Notes: generated by a model from the sequence alone, not told the origin. 15,203 bases of DNA from Candidatus Marinamargulisbacteria bacterium (GCA_023262965.1 JALQXX010000035.1:1-15203); one strand, 5' to 3'; counted from the first letter of the stretch, positions 7,727-15,203 are shown. Translations and numbers: made by a program.

Positions 7727-9550
7727 TTACTCCACTGTAACCGATTTAGCAAGGTTTCGGGGTTGATCCACATCACATCCCAGGTTTAGGGCAATGTAGT
7801 AGGCCATCAATTGCAAGGGAATCACCGCCAATACCGGTGATAATTCATCGGAAATGGGCGGAATGTAAATCACATCATCGGTTAGCTGTTTGGCAACCGT
7901 ATCCCCTTCGGTTGCAATTAAAATCAACCGCCCCCCACGCGCCTTAACTTCTTGGATATTGGACATCATTTTTTTATAGGTTGCCGTCTTAGGAACAATT
8001 CCCACAACCGGCAAATTGTCGTCAATCAACGCGATCGGACCGTGCTTCAGCTCCCCTGCTGGGTACCCCGTTGCATGCATATACGACAACTCTTTTAATT
8101 TTAAAGCCCCCTCCAACGCCGTGGGGTAATTTAACCCCCGACCAATAAAAATAATGCTTTTAGCCGAATAATACCGCGCCATCATTGTTTTGATGGCGGG
8201 CGCCTGCGCAATAACGTTTTCAATGGCTACCGGCAACGCCTTAATATCGTGAATGTGCTTTTGGTAGACATCATCCGAAATCATGTTTCGTATACGACCT
8301 AAATGCAAACTAAATAAATACAAGGTAATCAACTGACCAATGTAATTTTTTGTACTTGCCACCCCAATCTCCGGACCACAGGCCGTATAAATAACCCCAT
8401 CCGATTCCCGGTCAATCGAAGATCCTTCGGTATTAACAAACGATAAAATCGAAAAGTACTTGCTTTTTGCCTCCCGAATACAGGCAAGTGTGTCCGCCGT
8501 TTCACCCGATTGCGATATGGCTACCACAATTTCATCGGCATGACTGAGTAATCGCCGATACCGAAACTCCGATGAAATATCCACCTCCGTCGGAACCCGC
8601 CCCAATTCCTCAATTAAATATTTGCCAATTAACCCCGCATGCCACGACGTGCCACAGGCTTGAATAATCAATCGTGACATATTTTTGAGATCTTTTGTAG
8701 AAAACGATAATTTTGGAAATACAATCTCATTATTTTTTACATAGGTATCCAAGATTGTCCGCACCACACTGGGCTGTTCATGAATCTCTTTTTGCATAAA
8801 GTGATCATACCCATTTTTTTCCGATCGTTCGGCCGTCCAATTCACCTCACTCACCGTATGCGCCCGAGGCTGACCGCTAAAATCATACATCTCAACCGAT
8901 TGATCACTCAAAACGGCGATGGTTTCCTCTTCCAAATACACCACCCGTTTGGTTTGCGCCACCAAGGCATTGACGTCTGATGATACGTAATTCTCATCCT
9001 TGCCCAACCCAACAATAATAGGGCTGTTTTTTCGAGCAACAATCATGTGATTGTCATGCAAGGCCGATACCACACAAAACGCATACGACCCCTCCAACCG
9101 CTTCACCGTCTGAGTCACCGCATCCCGTAAGGAGCCGTTGTAATACTTATCCACCAAATGAACAATAACCTCACTATCCGTCTGCGTCCGAAACAAAAAC
9201 CCCTCTTTAACAAGCTCCGATCGCAGGGACATGTAATTTTCAATAATCCCATTGTGTACGATTGCAAAACGCCGTTGCGCATCACAATGAGGGTGCGCAT
9301 TGATATCATTGGGAATACCATGTGTTGCCCACCGCGTATGCCCTATCCCTACGCGAGCATGACTGGTGGTGGTCTCCAAATCCTTGGCCAATCGATGCAC
9401 TTTTCCCGGATGCTTCCATACACTGATCTCATCATCCGAAACCACCGCAATCCCCGCAGAATCGTAGCCCCGATAGCTCAATCGCTCCAGACCCACAATC
9501 AGTACCGATAAAATATCCTTATCACCAATATACCCAACAATGCCACACAT
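7727..9550 (-). CDS. glmS: Glutamine--fructose-6-phosphate aminotransferase (isomerizing) GlmS
   Basis: GlmS makes glucosamine-6-phosphate from fructose-6-phosphate and glutamine. This is the first step toward UDP-GlcNAc for peptidoglycan and, where present, lipid A. The 607-residue length is normal. The glutaminase domain begins MCGIVGYIG, with the nucleophile Cys2, followed by RLSYRGYDSAGIAV and the GHTRWATHG loop. Two SIS sugar-binding domains follow (CGTSWHAG with ISQSGETADT, then IGRGLNYPTALEGALKLKELSY and GELKHGPIALI). The C-terminus VDQPRNLAKSVTVE is the conserved active-site tail. The start lies 2 nt after the recN stop with no clear ribosome binding site, so translation is probably coupled to recN. 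There is no room upstream for a glmS ribozyme. The DUF805 remnant lies 27 nt downstream. Confidence 0.97.
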   Translation of the reverse strand: MCGIVGYIGDKDILSVLIVGLERLSYRGYDSAGIAVVSDDEISVWKHPGKVHRLAKDLETTTSHARVGIGHTRWATHGIPNDINAHPHCDAQRRFAIVHNGIIENYMSLRSELVKEGFLFRTQTDSEVIVHLVDKYYNGSLRDAVTQTVKRLEGSYAFCVVSALHDNHMIVARKNSPIIVGLGKDENYVSSDVNALVAQTKRVVYLEEETIAVLSDQSVEMYDFSGQPRAHTVSEVNWTAERSEKNGYDHFMQKEIHEQPSVVRTILDTYVKNNEIVFPKLSFSTKDLKNMSRLIIQACGTSWHAGLIGKYLIEELGRVPTEVDISSEFRYRRLLSHADEIVVAISQSGETADTLACIREAKSKYFSILSFVNTEGSSIDRESDGVIYTACGPEIGVASTKNYIGQLITLYLFSLHLGRIRNMISDDVYQKHIHDIKALPVAIENVIAQAPAIKTMMARYYSAKSIIFIGRGLNYPTALEGALKLKELSYMHATGYPAGELKHGPIALIDDNLPVVGIVPKTATYKKMMSNIQEVKARGGRLILIATEGDTVAKQLTDDVIYIPPISDELSPVLAVIPLQLMAYYIALNLGCDVDQPRNLAKSVTVE

Positions 9551-9552
9551 AA

Positions 9553-11157
9553 TTACGTAATTAACGATGTCACAACATCGCCTCCAACCATGCGCTGCAG
9601 CTCCGCTGTTACCGCATCGTTTTCAATTTTTTGTATTGTAACACACACCTGTTGATTATCCGTTGTTTTATGAATGGTAAAATGATGCGATGCACATCGC
9701 GCAATTTGCGGTAAATGCGTTACCACAATCAACTGCTGCGATCCCCCCAATGTTTGCAACACCCGCCCCATGTAATTGGCCGTAATGCCCCCCACTCCCG
9801 TATCCAACTCATCAAATACCAATGTCACATGCCGCAACGCATCCGACTGCCCCACAATCAGCGCCAGCATTACCCGCGATAACTCCCCACCCGAGGCCAC
9901 TTTTTGCAACGGTAAGGGCGGCATGGTGGGATTCCCCGTAAACAAAAATTCCACCGCATCGCATCCGCGGGGGGTCAATTCACTGGCCGAAAACGCCACG
10001 CAAAATTGCGCATCCATCATGCCCAACTGCTTCAATTCATTGACCATAACAAATTCAACCGATTGGCGAACCGCTTGCCGTTTTTTTGATAACTGATTGG
10101 CCAAATCAACCGCCTGAGCCTTCGCGTCCTCTAGGGCCGCCATAATGCCACTGTTGGCCTCAAATTGACGGTCGTAATTCGCTATTTTGACCTTTGCAGA
10201 GGCCACCCGTTCCAATAACGCGTCCACCGACGCCTCTTTATACTTGATTTTTAGGGTGAACATATCGTGCAGTCGCCGATTAATCGCATCCCCATCCACC
10301 GTTTCTAGATACTGAATATCCAAACTATCTTGCCCCATATCCTGCTGCAAACTTCGCAATTCCTCAATCATAATGGGCACGTTAATTGAACGCGACTGAC
10401 CCGTTATGTCGGTTAAATTCTGTAACGCATCCCCCATCTTCGATAAGGTATCACAGGCGGTATCCGCCAAATTTTGGACCATATCCACCCACTTGGATCG
10501 ATCCTGAAGCGCATCGCATTGCTTTTGCTGGTCATGCAAGGCATCTTCCTCCCCCACACCAAATCCCCGCTCCTCCACATCCGCCACCAATTCACACAAT
10601 GATTGATAATCCCGCATTAAATGCGCCCGCTGCTCCTCATACGCCGCCGCCTCTGTTGCCAGCGCCGTATACCGCCCATATGCCGATTGATAGGCCATCA
10701 ATAACTGCCGTCCCGCCGCATCCAAATACGTGTCAAATATTTTCATGTGGTTAACCGGACTCATGAGCGCCATCACCTGATGTTGCGAGCTTACAAAAAT
10801 CAGATGAGCCATTACCGCTTTTAACGTCTTTAAAGACACCGATTCATAGTTTAATTTATTGACCGTTGGCTTGGACCGAAACAGTCGCCGCGATACCACC
10901 AACCGACCATCCTCAACAAAGGGATCCACATCCGGATGCGATTGCGTTACCACAAAGGTCGCTTCAATAAATGCCGATTCTTCCCCCGCCAAAATCACCG
11001 TGTCTGATGGCTGCTGCCCCGACAAAATGGCCAATGATTTAATCACCAACGATTTACCCGCACCCGTTTCACCCGTAATCACATTGAATCCGGAATTAAA
11101 TGATATTTCCATATTTTTAACTAAAATAACATTGTGCAATTGCAATGTTTCAAGCAT
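9553..11157 (-). CDS. recN: DNA repair protein RecN (SMC-like ATPase)
   Basis: RecN is an SMC-like ATPase of double-strand-break repair that acts with RecA on the nucleoid. The 534-residue product starts MLETLQLHNVILV, the usual RecN opening. It has the Walker A GETGAGKS (29-36), a Q-loop region (SSQHQVMALMSPVNH, 123-137), and a central helical arm from about 150 to 370. The signature is SGGELSR (422-428) and the Walker B/D-loop is VFDELDTGVGG (447-457), followed by the H-loop VVTHLPQIA. It is somewhat shorter than the usual 550-570 residues, mainly at the C-terminus, but has all ATPase motifs. The arrangement with glmS 2 nt downstream suggests one transcript. No ribosome binding site is evident; a promoter-like pair lies immediately upstream (11164-11192). 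No LexA-type palindrome was seen. Confidence 0.95.
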   Translation of the reverse strand: MLETLQLHNVILVKNMEISFNSGFNVITGETGAGKSLVIKSLAILSGQQPSDTVILAGEESAFIEATFVVTQSHPDVDPFVEDGRLVVSRRLFRSKPTVNKLNYESVSLKTLKAVMAHLIFVSSQHQVMALMSPVNHMKIFDTYLDAAGRQLLMAYQSAYGRYTALATEAAAYEEQRAHLMRDYQSLCELVADVEERGFGVGEEDALHDQQKQCDALQDRSKWVDMVQNLADTACDTLSKMGDALQNLTDITGQSRSINVPIMIEELRSLQQDMGQDSLDIQYLETVDGDAINRRLHDMFTLKIKYKEASVDALLERVASAKVKIANYDRQFEANSGIMAALEDAKAQAVDLANQLSKKRQAVRQSVEFVMVNELKQLGMMDAQFCVAFSASELTPRGCDAVEFLFTGNPTMPPLPLQKVASGGELSRVMLALIVGQSDALRHVTLVFDELDTGVGGITANYMGRVLQTLGGSQQLIVVTHLPQIARCASHHFTIHKTTDNQQVCVTIQKIENDAVTAELQRMVGGDVVTSLIT

Positions 11158-11163
11158 ATCTAT

Positions 11164-11192
11164 ATGATATAGGGTTGCGTACCTATATGCAA
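11164..11192 (-). promoter_or_regulatory. Possible recN promoter placed for a leaderless transcript
   Basis: On the minus strand TTGCAT (11187-11192) and TATCAT (11164-11169) stand 17 nt apart. The -10 ends only 6 nt before the recN ATG (11157), so transcription would begin at or next to the start codon. This agrees with the absence of a Shine-Dalgarno site. Confidence 0.4.
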
Positions 11193-11206
11193 ATTATTCG
11201 TAATCT

Positions 11207-11776
11207 CTAGAGGCGCTGGTAGTAATACACCGTTGCTGCCCCCCATGCAAAGGCCTGCGTTTCGGTGGCTAGCACCCGAAAATCGGCATGGTGAATGCCA
11301 TGACTCACGGTTACCAATCGTCCACCCGCGGGAATATGGGTTAAAAAGTGCCCAATCATCGTGCGACGATTGGCCGAGGACCAGGATGTCCACACGCAAA
11401 AATACACACATTCTGGGGTGTGCCATTGGGGCAGCCGATGATGGGCCGATACCCGCCCTATTCGCAATAGCCACGCCCCCCATTTCACCAACGCCACATA
11501 GCGTTTTTGATTATCGTACGCCAGAACCCGCTTATGCCAGAGCCACATTACGGACACCGCGGCAATCCCCTCCCCGCACCCAACATCCACAACCGTGGTT
11601 ACCCCGGCCAGCGACGGATGTGCCATGATGCGATACACCGTTCGTACCGGCGTGGCCAAATGATTGGTGTCTCCCGTTATGGGTGGACGCAACAAACTAT
11701 TAATGACCCGAAAAACCATCACCAGGGTGTAATACATGCCAAATTGAAGCATCGCAACCATCCATATCCCCCACAT
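11207..11776 (-). CDS. Membrane-anchored class I SAM methyltransferase, possibly FAM173-like
   Basis: The 189-residue protein begins with one hydrophobic segment (MWGIWMVAMLQF to about residue 27), probably an inner-membrane anchor. A class I methyltransferase core follows: motif I VVDVGCGEG (62-70) and the acidic residue of motif II in VLAYDNQ (Asp88). The late part has a hydrophobic strand with VYFCVWTSW, then IPAGGRLVTVSHGI and a C-terminal TVYYYQR. This order, with a short core lacking a large substrate domain, resembles the FAM173/ATPSCKMT lysine methyltransferases, some of which modify ATP-synthase subunit c. That assignment is tentative. Two upstream in-frame ATGs (11878, 11806) exist. 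I chose 11776 because AGGAG lies 7 nt before it and the TM segment begins there. The gene sits 10 nt after the SseB-like gene and 49 nt before recN. Confidence 0.7.
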   Translation of the reverse strand: MWGIWMVAMLQFGMYYTLVMVFRVINSLLRPPITGDTNHLATPVRTVYRIMAHPSLAGVTTVVDVGCGEGIAAVSVMWLWHKRVLAYDNQKRYVALVKWGAWLLRIGRVSAHHRLPQWHTPECVYFCVWTSWSSANRRTMIGHFLTHIPAGGRLVTVSHGIHHADFRVLATETQAFAWGAATVYYYQRL

Positions 11777-11783
11777 GAACCCG

Positions 11784-11788
11784 CTCCT
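11784..11788 (-). promoter_or_regulatory. Ribosome binding site that sets the methyltransferase start
   Basis: On the minus strand AGGAG stands 7 nt before ATG 11776. It overlaps the TAG stop of the upstream SseB-like gene (11787-11789), so stop codon and ribosome binding site are shared. This favours coupled translation and the shorter start. Confidence 0.65.
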
Positions 11789-12875
11789 ACAGCGGTGTTT
11801 TAGCATAGAGAAGCGCCCGCGCAACGGTATCGGTTTCCGATAAAATATGATGATCGCAATCCGAAGATGCCCATGCATTAACTGCCTTCACAATCGCCGT
11901 TATTGCATTGGAATCGGTGCCGGCACGAACAATCACGCAAAACAACGGCGTGGATGGGCGACCATTGATTTGACAATAATATCCCGCTCGAACAGCCGTA
12001 TTGGTACGGAGTGTTTGGTTGTAAAAATCCGCCACGGATTGGCGAGCTACCGTATGACAGTCTGCAAAAAAGACCTGTCCCAATTCGGTAATGAGGGACC
12101 GGGGATCGCGGCGATGGGGATGCGCAATAAGTGATAACAACTGAAATTCATCCCGGGTTACCGCAACGGTATTGCCCTGCTGCGAGGTAATCATCAGCCC
12201 CACAATTCCATCCCATGCTTGGGCTTGATGGCATAAAAAATCCGCTGAAAATTTGCGACAGGCCAGGCCAAATTGGCCCATTTGTTCCTGAAACAACCCC
12301 ATGGTTGTGTACCCGCACATCACCTGCCCCCCATCTTGGGTATGTGGAAACGTGTAGACATTCGCCGACGGATCTTCGGGATCGTCGGTTGTAATGGGAA
12401 CAAATACAAACGCCGTTAATAATTCTTTATAAAATGCCAATCGCTGAGTAAAGCTGGGTGTAGCAATAAGGGCATCGATCGCCTGCTCCAGCTGGGGTTG
12501 TTTTATAAACCGATCCAACCCAAATTCAAGGGCTAAATCTCGGGTAAACGCAAAGGCCTGCCGCGTCCATGTCGATGGAAAATCGGGATTAATGGTGGGT
12601 GCATTGGTTATGCAGCGATCAAAGTCATATACCAGGGTCAATCGCCCCTTTAGCACCACACCCGCACGTATGCCCGCCGCGTTCCATACCACAGCTATTG
12701 CGGATTTATCAAAAAAACCCGTTATGGATTCTTGATCCACAATACGCGACGCGTCCGCCACTACTTCAATCGCATACACAACCACAAAGTCGGTATCGGG
12801 CTCCACAACCACCATCCCGTTACCGATCGGGGACCGGGATACAACAACCGACTCCGAATTATATAATTGATCCAT
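11787..12875 (-). CDS. SseB-family protein with an extra N-terminal domain
   Basis: The 362-residue protein resembles SseB (enhanced serine sensitivity). Residues 126-250 match its N-terminal domain: a helix LEQAIDALIATPSFTQRLAFYKELLTAFVFVPI-like segment (positions 129-161), then the strand-turn QDGGQVMCGYTT (180-191). Residues 257-345 resemble the C-terminal domain (PRSLITELGQVF, then LFCVIVRAG). The first 115 or so residues (e.g. VVVEPDTDFVVVYAIEVVA) form a predicted beta-rich region that I do not recognise; E. coli SseB is about 258 residues and lacks it. SseB has no settled biochemical role. No signal peptide or TM segment is seen. ATG 12875 is the only ATG in the open frame upstream of the domain, and its GGGAG sits directly against the start, too close to be a good site. 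It is probably the first gene of the cluster with the methyltransferase, recN and glmS. Confidence 0.65.
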   Translation of the reverse strand: MDQLYNSESVVVSRSPIGNGMVVVEPDTDFVVVYAIEVVADASRIVDQESITGFFDKSAIAVVWNAAGIRAGVVLKGRLTLVYDFDRCITNAPTINPDFPSTWTRQAFAFTRDLALEFGLDRFIKQPQLEQAIDALIATPSFTQRLAFYKELLTAFVFVPITTDDPEDPSANVYTFPHTQDGGQVMCGYTTMGLFQEQMGQFGLACRKFSADFLCHQAQAWDGIVGLMITSQQGNTVAVTRDEFQLLSLIAHPHRRDPRSLITELGQVFFADCHTVARQSVADFYNQTLRTNTAVRAGYYCQINGRPSTPLFCVIVRAGTDSNAITAIVKAVNAWASSDCDHHILSETDTVARALLYAKTPL

Positions 12876-12920
12876 CTCCCTAGTGTACCCCGCATTGTCT
12901 CAAAATAATATGGCCGCCCA

Positions 12921-12950
12921 TGTTTGCAATTGCCTGAATGCGGGTATATT
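12921..12950 (+). promoter_or_regulatory. Possible promoter of the sulfur operon
   Basis: TATATT (12945-12950) is a good -10 element just upstream of the rhodanese ribosome binding site. TGTTTG (12921-12926) at 18 nt or TTGCAA (12924-12929) at 15 nt could serve as the -35. The 8-bp palindrome GCAATTGC (12926-12933) overlaps the spacer and could bind a repressor, but is too short to assign. Confidence 0.35.
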
Positions 12951-12957
12951 AAGTCCC

Positions 12958-12963
12958 AGGAGG
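12958..12963 (+). promoter_or_regulatory. Ribosome binding site that sets the rhodanese start
   Basis: AGGAGG is a full anti-Shine-Dalgarno match 5 nt before GTG 12969. It rules out the ATG at 12924, which lies within the promoter region. Confidence 0.75.
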
Positions 12964-12968
12964 CCCTT

Positions 12969-13373
12969 GTGAACACCATTTCTGTTACCGAACTGCATAC
13001 CGAGTATTTGTCCAAATCATCGAAAATTATTGACGTCCGAAGCTCTCAAGAATTTGATGTCAGGCATATTGATGGGGCTATTAACATCCCTGTGGCGATG
13101 GCCATCGCACAGCCCGATGACTTCAAACACGATGGTCCGGTTTATGTCATTTGTCAAAGTGGTAATCGCAGTGCACGTGTATGCAACGAACTGGCCGCTA
13201 AAGGACTGTTGCATTTGGTGAATGTCGAGGGTGGCATGTCGGCGTGGATAACGGCACAATTTGCCACCGTATCGCCACAATCGCTGAACCCACTAGCCAT
13301 TCTTCGACGTGGATTGGAAATATCGGTTATACTGATTATTGTGTTAACTATTTTGTATTTGATTGTGACCTAA
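12969..13373 (+). CDS. Membrane-anchored rhodanese-domain sulfurtransferase
   Basis: A single rhodanese domain occupies residues 1 to about 100 and is followed by one C-terminal membrane segment (GLEISVILIIVLTILYLIVT). Landmarks are IIDVRSSQEFDVRHIDGAIN (20-39) and the active-site loop C-Q-S-G-N-R-S with catalytic Cys62, then NVEGGMSAW. Rhodaneses carry sulfane sulfur as a cysteine persulfide and pass it to a thiol or cyanide. With the C-terminal anchor facing the cytoplasm or periplasm, it would act at the membrane; the side is not certain. The start is GTG 12969, set by a perfect AGGAGG. Its TAA shares one base with the ATG of the permease gene, so the two are coupled. Together with the next two genes it resembles the rhodanese, TauE-type permease and Blh/ETHE1 sets of sulfide detoxification operons. 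Confidence 0.88.
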   Translation: MNTISVTELHTEYLSKSSKIIDVRSSQEFDVRHIDGAINIPVAMAIAQPDDFKHDGPVYVICQSGNRSARVCNELAAKGLLHLVNVEGGMSAWITAQFATVSPQSLNPLAILRRGLEISVILIIVLTILYLIVT

Positions 13374-14167
13374 TGGCAATTATTGGCCTTGGTTTGATTG
13401 GTATTATGGGAACGGTATTGGGCCTATTGGGGGGCGGTGGTTCCATACTAACGGTTCCCATTTTGGTGTATTTATTTGATATCCCCGCGTCTTTAGCAAC
13501 CGGATACTCCTTGTTTATTGTGGGCATCACCAGCATTATTGGAGCTATTCGCTACCGCCATCATGTTCGTTTGTTGATCGGACTAGTATTCGCTGTACCG
13601 GCTTCTATGGGGGTTACATTATCCCGACGATACCTATTGCAACCACTACCCGACACCCTCATCTGGGGGCAACTCACCATTCCCAAAGACGATCTGATTA
13701 TGATCATTTTTGCTATCCTCATGATCGGGGTGGGGTGGGCGATGTTTCGCAAACGATTAAATGATACAAAGCCCCCTATTGGCATGTCGTTAACAGCCAT
13801 TCTACTGATTGGTGTTGAAGGGCTTATTGTGGGCGGATTCACCGGATTTGTAGGGGCGGGCGGGGGCTTTATGATTGTTCCGGCCCTAACCTTACTGGCT
13901 GGCATTCCCTTGCGTGACGCCATTGCCACATCCCTGTTGGTTATTGCTGCAAAATCCCTGATCGGGTTTGCTGGGGATATTCAGATGGGAATCGCCATCG
14001 ATTGGACCCAGCTACTGGTATTCACCAGCCTAACCATTGCCGGCAGTTTTATGGGCGTTGCCCTGAATAAACGGGTATCGGTTACCCATTTACGCCATGT
14101 ATTTGCCGGTTTTGTTTGCGTATTTGGACTAGGCATTTTATTATTTCAGTTGAACGATTTTTTATGA
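13373..14167 (+). CDS. TauE/SafE-family sulfite/sulfonate exporter-type permease
   Basis: The 264-residue protein is almost entirely hydrophobic, with about eight predicted membrane segments. It has the family's internal duplication: GLLGGGGSILTVPILVYLF (17-35) and GFTGFVGAGGGFMIVPALTL (155-174), each a Gly-rich loop followed by V-P. This is the TauE/SafE (DUF81) fold, whose members are thought to move sulfite, sulfonates or related anions across the inner membrane. ATG 13373 overlaps the rhodanese stop by one base (TAATG), and its own TGA overlaps the next gene's ATG (ATGA at 14164-14167). An ATG-less open frame extends upstream inside the rhodanese gene and is not used. In this neighbourhood, export of sulfite produced by the downstream dioxygenase is the likely job. 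The transported ion is not shown by the sequence. Confidence 0.9.
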   Translation: MAIIGLGLIGIMGTVLGLLGGGGSILTVPILVYLFDIPASLATGYSLFIVGITSIIGAIRYRHHVRLLIGLVFAVPASMGVTLSRRYLLQPLPDTLIWGQLTIPKDDLIMIIFAILMIGVGWAMFRKRLNDTKPPIGMSLTAILLIGVEGLIVGGFTGFVGAGGGFMIVPALTLLAGIPLRDAIATSLLVIAAKSLIGFAGDIQMGIAIDWTQLLVFTSLTIAGSFMGVALNKRVSVTHLRHVFAGFVCVFGLGILLFQLNDFL

Positions 14168-15033
14168 ATGTAATTGCACACTACGATACCGACACCGCCA
14201 CATTAACCTACATTGTCTATGACCCCAGCACCAAGGACGCGGTGGTAATTGACCCCGTTCTAAATTACGATGCGGCCAGTTCTACCTATGACCTTCGTGC
14301 CGTTAACCGCGTTGTTGATGACATCACCCATCACCAACTCACCGTTCATTATATTTTGGAAACACACGCCCATGCGGATCACTTAACAGGCTCTCAGTTT
14401 TTAAAACCCCGCATTGGCAACCCCCCCGTTGCGATTGGTGCCAATATCCGATTGGTTCAATCCACGTTTAAAACCATTTTTAACTTCAAAGATTTTAATG
14501 AGAATGGCGTTCAATTTGATGCGTTACTGGCGGATAACGCCATCGTTCGCGCTGGGTCGCTATCGATTCAGGTGCTGTTTACGCCTGGCCATACGCCGGC
14601 ATGTGCCTCGTACTATATTAATGAGACCGCGGTATTTACCGGTGATGCCCTATTTATGCACGACTATGGTACCGGACGCTGCGATTTTCCCGGTGGCAGC
14701 TCCAAAGATTTATACCATTCTGTGACCAACCGTTTGTACACCCTTCCGGATTCAACCCGTGTATATGTTGGCCATGATTATCGTCCCAATGGTCGTGACG
14801 TAGCGTATGAATCCACCATTGGCCTTGAAAAAGAACGCAACCCCCAGTTGTCCATGCATACCACGGAAGCGGATTTTGTGTCCTTTCGGGATGGTCGCGA
14901 TGCATCGTTAACCGCCCCCCATTTGCTGCTTCAAAGCCTGCAGGTGAATATTGATGCCGGTCATCTGCCCCCACCGGAGGATAACAACGGCCGTTATTTG
15001 AAAGTGCCCATTCGACCCAAAAAAAACCGTTAA
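14164..15033 (+). CDS. Metallo-beta-lactamase-fold persulfide dioxygenase (ETHE1/Blh type)
   Basis: ETHE1/Blh enzymes are non-haem iron dioxygenases that oxidise glutathione persulfide to sulfite. The 289-residue protein opens MNVIAHYDTDTATLTYIVYD and then AVVIDPV, the usual family start. The metal site is T-H-A-H-A-D-H (His68, His70, Asp72, His73), with His143 in FTPGHTPAC, Asp161 in FTGDALF and His204 in VGHDY. GRCDFPGGS (171-179) is characteristic of ETHE1 and Blh rather than of glyoxalase II. ATG 14164 overlaps the permease stop as ATGA; an upstream ATG at 14116 lies inside the permease gene and is less likely. It is the last gene of the three-gene operon. The product sulfite would be exported by the TauE/SafE protein, while the rhodanese supplies or removes persulfide sulfur. 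Confidence 0.9.
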   Translation: MNVIAHYDTDTATLTYIVYDPSTKDAVVIDPVLNYDAASSTYDLRAVNRVVDDITHHQLTVHYILETHAHADHLTGSQFLKPRIGNPPVAIGANIRLVQSTFKTIFNFKDFNENGVQFDALLADNAIVRAGSLSIQVLFTPGHTPACASYYINETAVFTGDALFMHDYGTGRCDFPGGSSKDLYHSVTNRLYTLPDSTRVYVGHDYRPNGRDVAYESTIGLEKERNPQLSMHTTEADFVSFRDGRDASLTAPHLLLQSLQVNIDAGHLPPPEDNNGRYLKVPIRPKKNR

Positions 15034-15203
15034 TGGGAGTAAACTGAGCTACGAAAGTGTTACAGCTCAAAAAGCAATAGGCTCGCTCCTTTTAAAATAT
15101 ATATTAAAAATATAAGTTATATTTATTAATACTTAAATTAAATAGTATGTAGGCATAGCTGCCCTATAATTTTGATTATTTGGAACGAGCGGTGACCAGT
15201 TGA

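Noticed and set aside
9551-9552. glmS ribozyme upstream of glmS
   Set aside because: The recN stop codon lies 2 nt before the glmS start, leaving no room, and no P1/P2-like structure is visible.
10386-10754. Pro/His-rich plus-strand open frame inside recN
   Set aside because: Its odd composition is what recN codons give on the opposite strand; no start signal or family match.
11806-11878. Longer starts for the membrane methyltransferase
   Set aside because: They lie inside the SseB-like gene and add Arg-rich residues; AGGAG at 11784-11788 favours ATG 11776.
13244-13372. Upstream extension of the TauE/SafE frame into the rhodanese gene
   Set aside because: The added residues are polar and unlike the family, and the TAATG overlap at 13371-13375 gives the natural start.
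15045-15069. 6-bp stem TGAGCT/AGCTCA just after the dioxygenase gene as a terminator
   Set aside because: The stem is short with a 13-nt loop and is followed by A residues, not T residues, on the plus strand. It is not convincing.
15165-15170. Perfect TATAAT as a promoter for a gene beyond the right edge
   Set aside because: No acceptable -35 at 16-18 nt and the flanking DNA is so AT-rich that such hexamers arise by chance.
15081-15190. Inverted repeat GCTCGCTCC / GGAACGAGC near the right edge
   Set aside because: Only 9 bp with one mismatch and about 90 nt apart; expected by chance at this length.
15176-15203. Possible C-terminus QLVTARSK of a minus-strand gene entering from the right
   Set aside because: Only eight codons are visible and other frames are open too; nothing confirms a gene.

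Overview
The window is a compact bacterial segment. Its coding DNA has moderate G+C content and its gaps are short and very AT-rich. The gene set (KatG, GlmS, RecN, RsmD, a TauE/SafE permease and a persulfide dioxygenase-like enzyme) indicates a Gram-negative-type bacterium. A large armadillo-repeat protein with a weak F-box-like N-terminus, a Sel1-repeat remnant and several decaying genes resemble genomes of host-associated bacteria, for example endosymbionts of protists or arthropods. That lifestyle is an inference, and I cannot place the taxon from the sequence alone.

Left part (1-4088). The 5' end of an ATPase-like gene leaves the left edge on the minus strand and has a clear promoter. 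Facing away from it on the plus strand is a graveyard of two genes: a 42-codon start of a SAM methyltransferase runs directly into a broken GFA-family (glutathione-dependent formaldehyde-activating type) gene. The 803-residue armadillo-repeat protein follows on the minus strand. Next comes a plus-strand secreted alpha/beta hydrolase (lipase type), whose start overlaps the stop of a 20-codon leader ORF that carries its own ribosome binding site. A perfect 16-bp hairpin separates the hydrolase from convergent katG.

Middle part (4089-7726). katG (catalase-peroxidase, intact active site) and an rsmD-like 16S rRNA methyltransferase with an altered motif IV are divergent. Two frameshifted minus-strand genes follow, a Sel1-repeat gene and a DUF805 membrane protein gene. 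The DUF805 gene is readable only across three frames, and both shifts fall on poly-T runs.

Right part (7727-15203). A minus-strand cluster reads SseB-like protein, membrane-anchored methyltransferase, recN, glmS, with spacings from 2 to about 50 nt. Divergent from it is a tight plus-strand operon: membrane-anchored rhodanese, TauE/SafE permease and ETHE1/Blh-type metallo-beta-lactamase-fold persulfide dioxygenase. The start and stop codons of these three genes overlap. Together they fit sulfide/persulfide detoxification with export of sulfite. KatG and this operon both point to defence against oxidative and reactive-sulfur stress. I saw no tRNA, rRNA, CRISPR array or complete insertion sequence.
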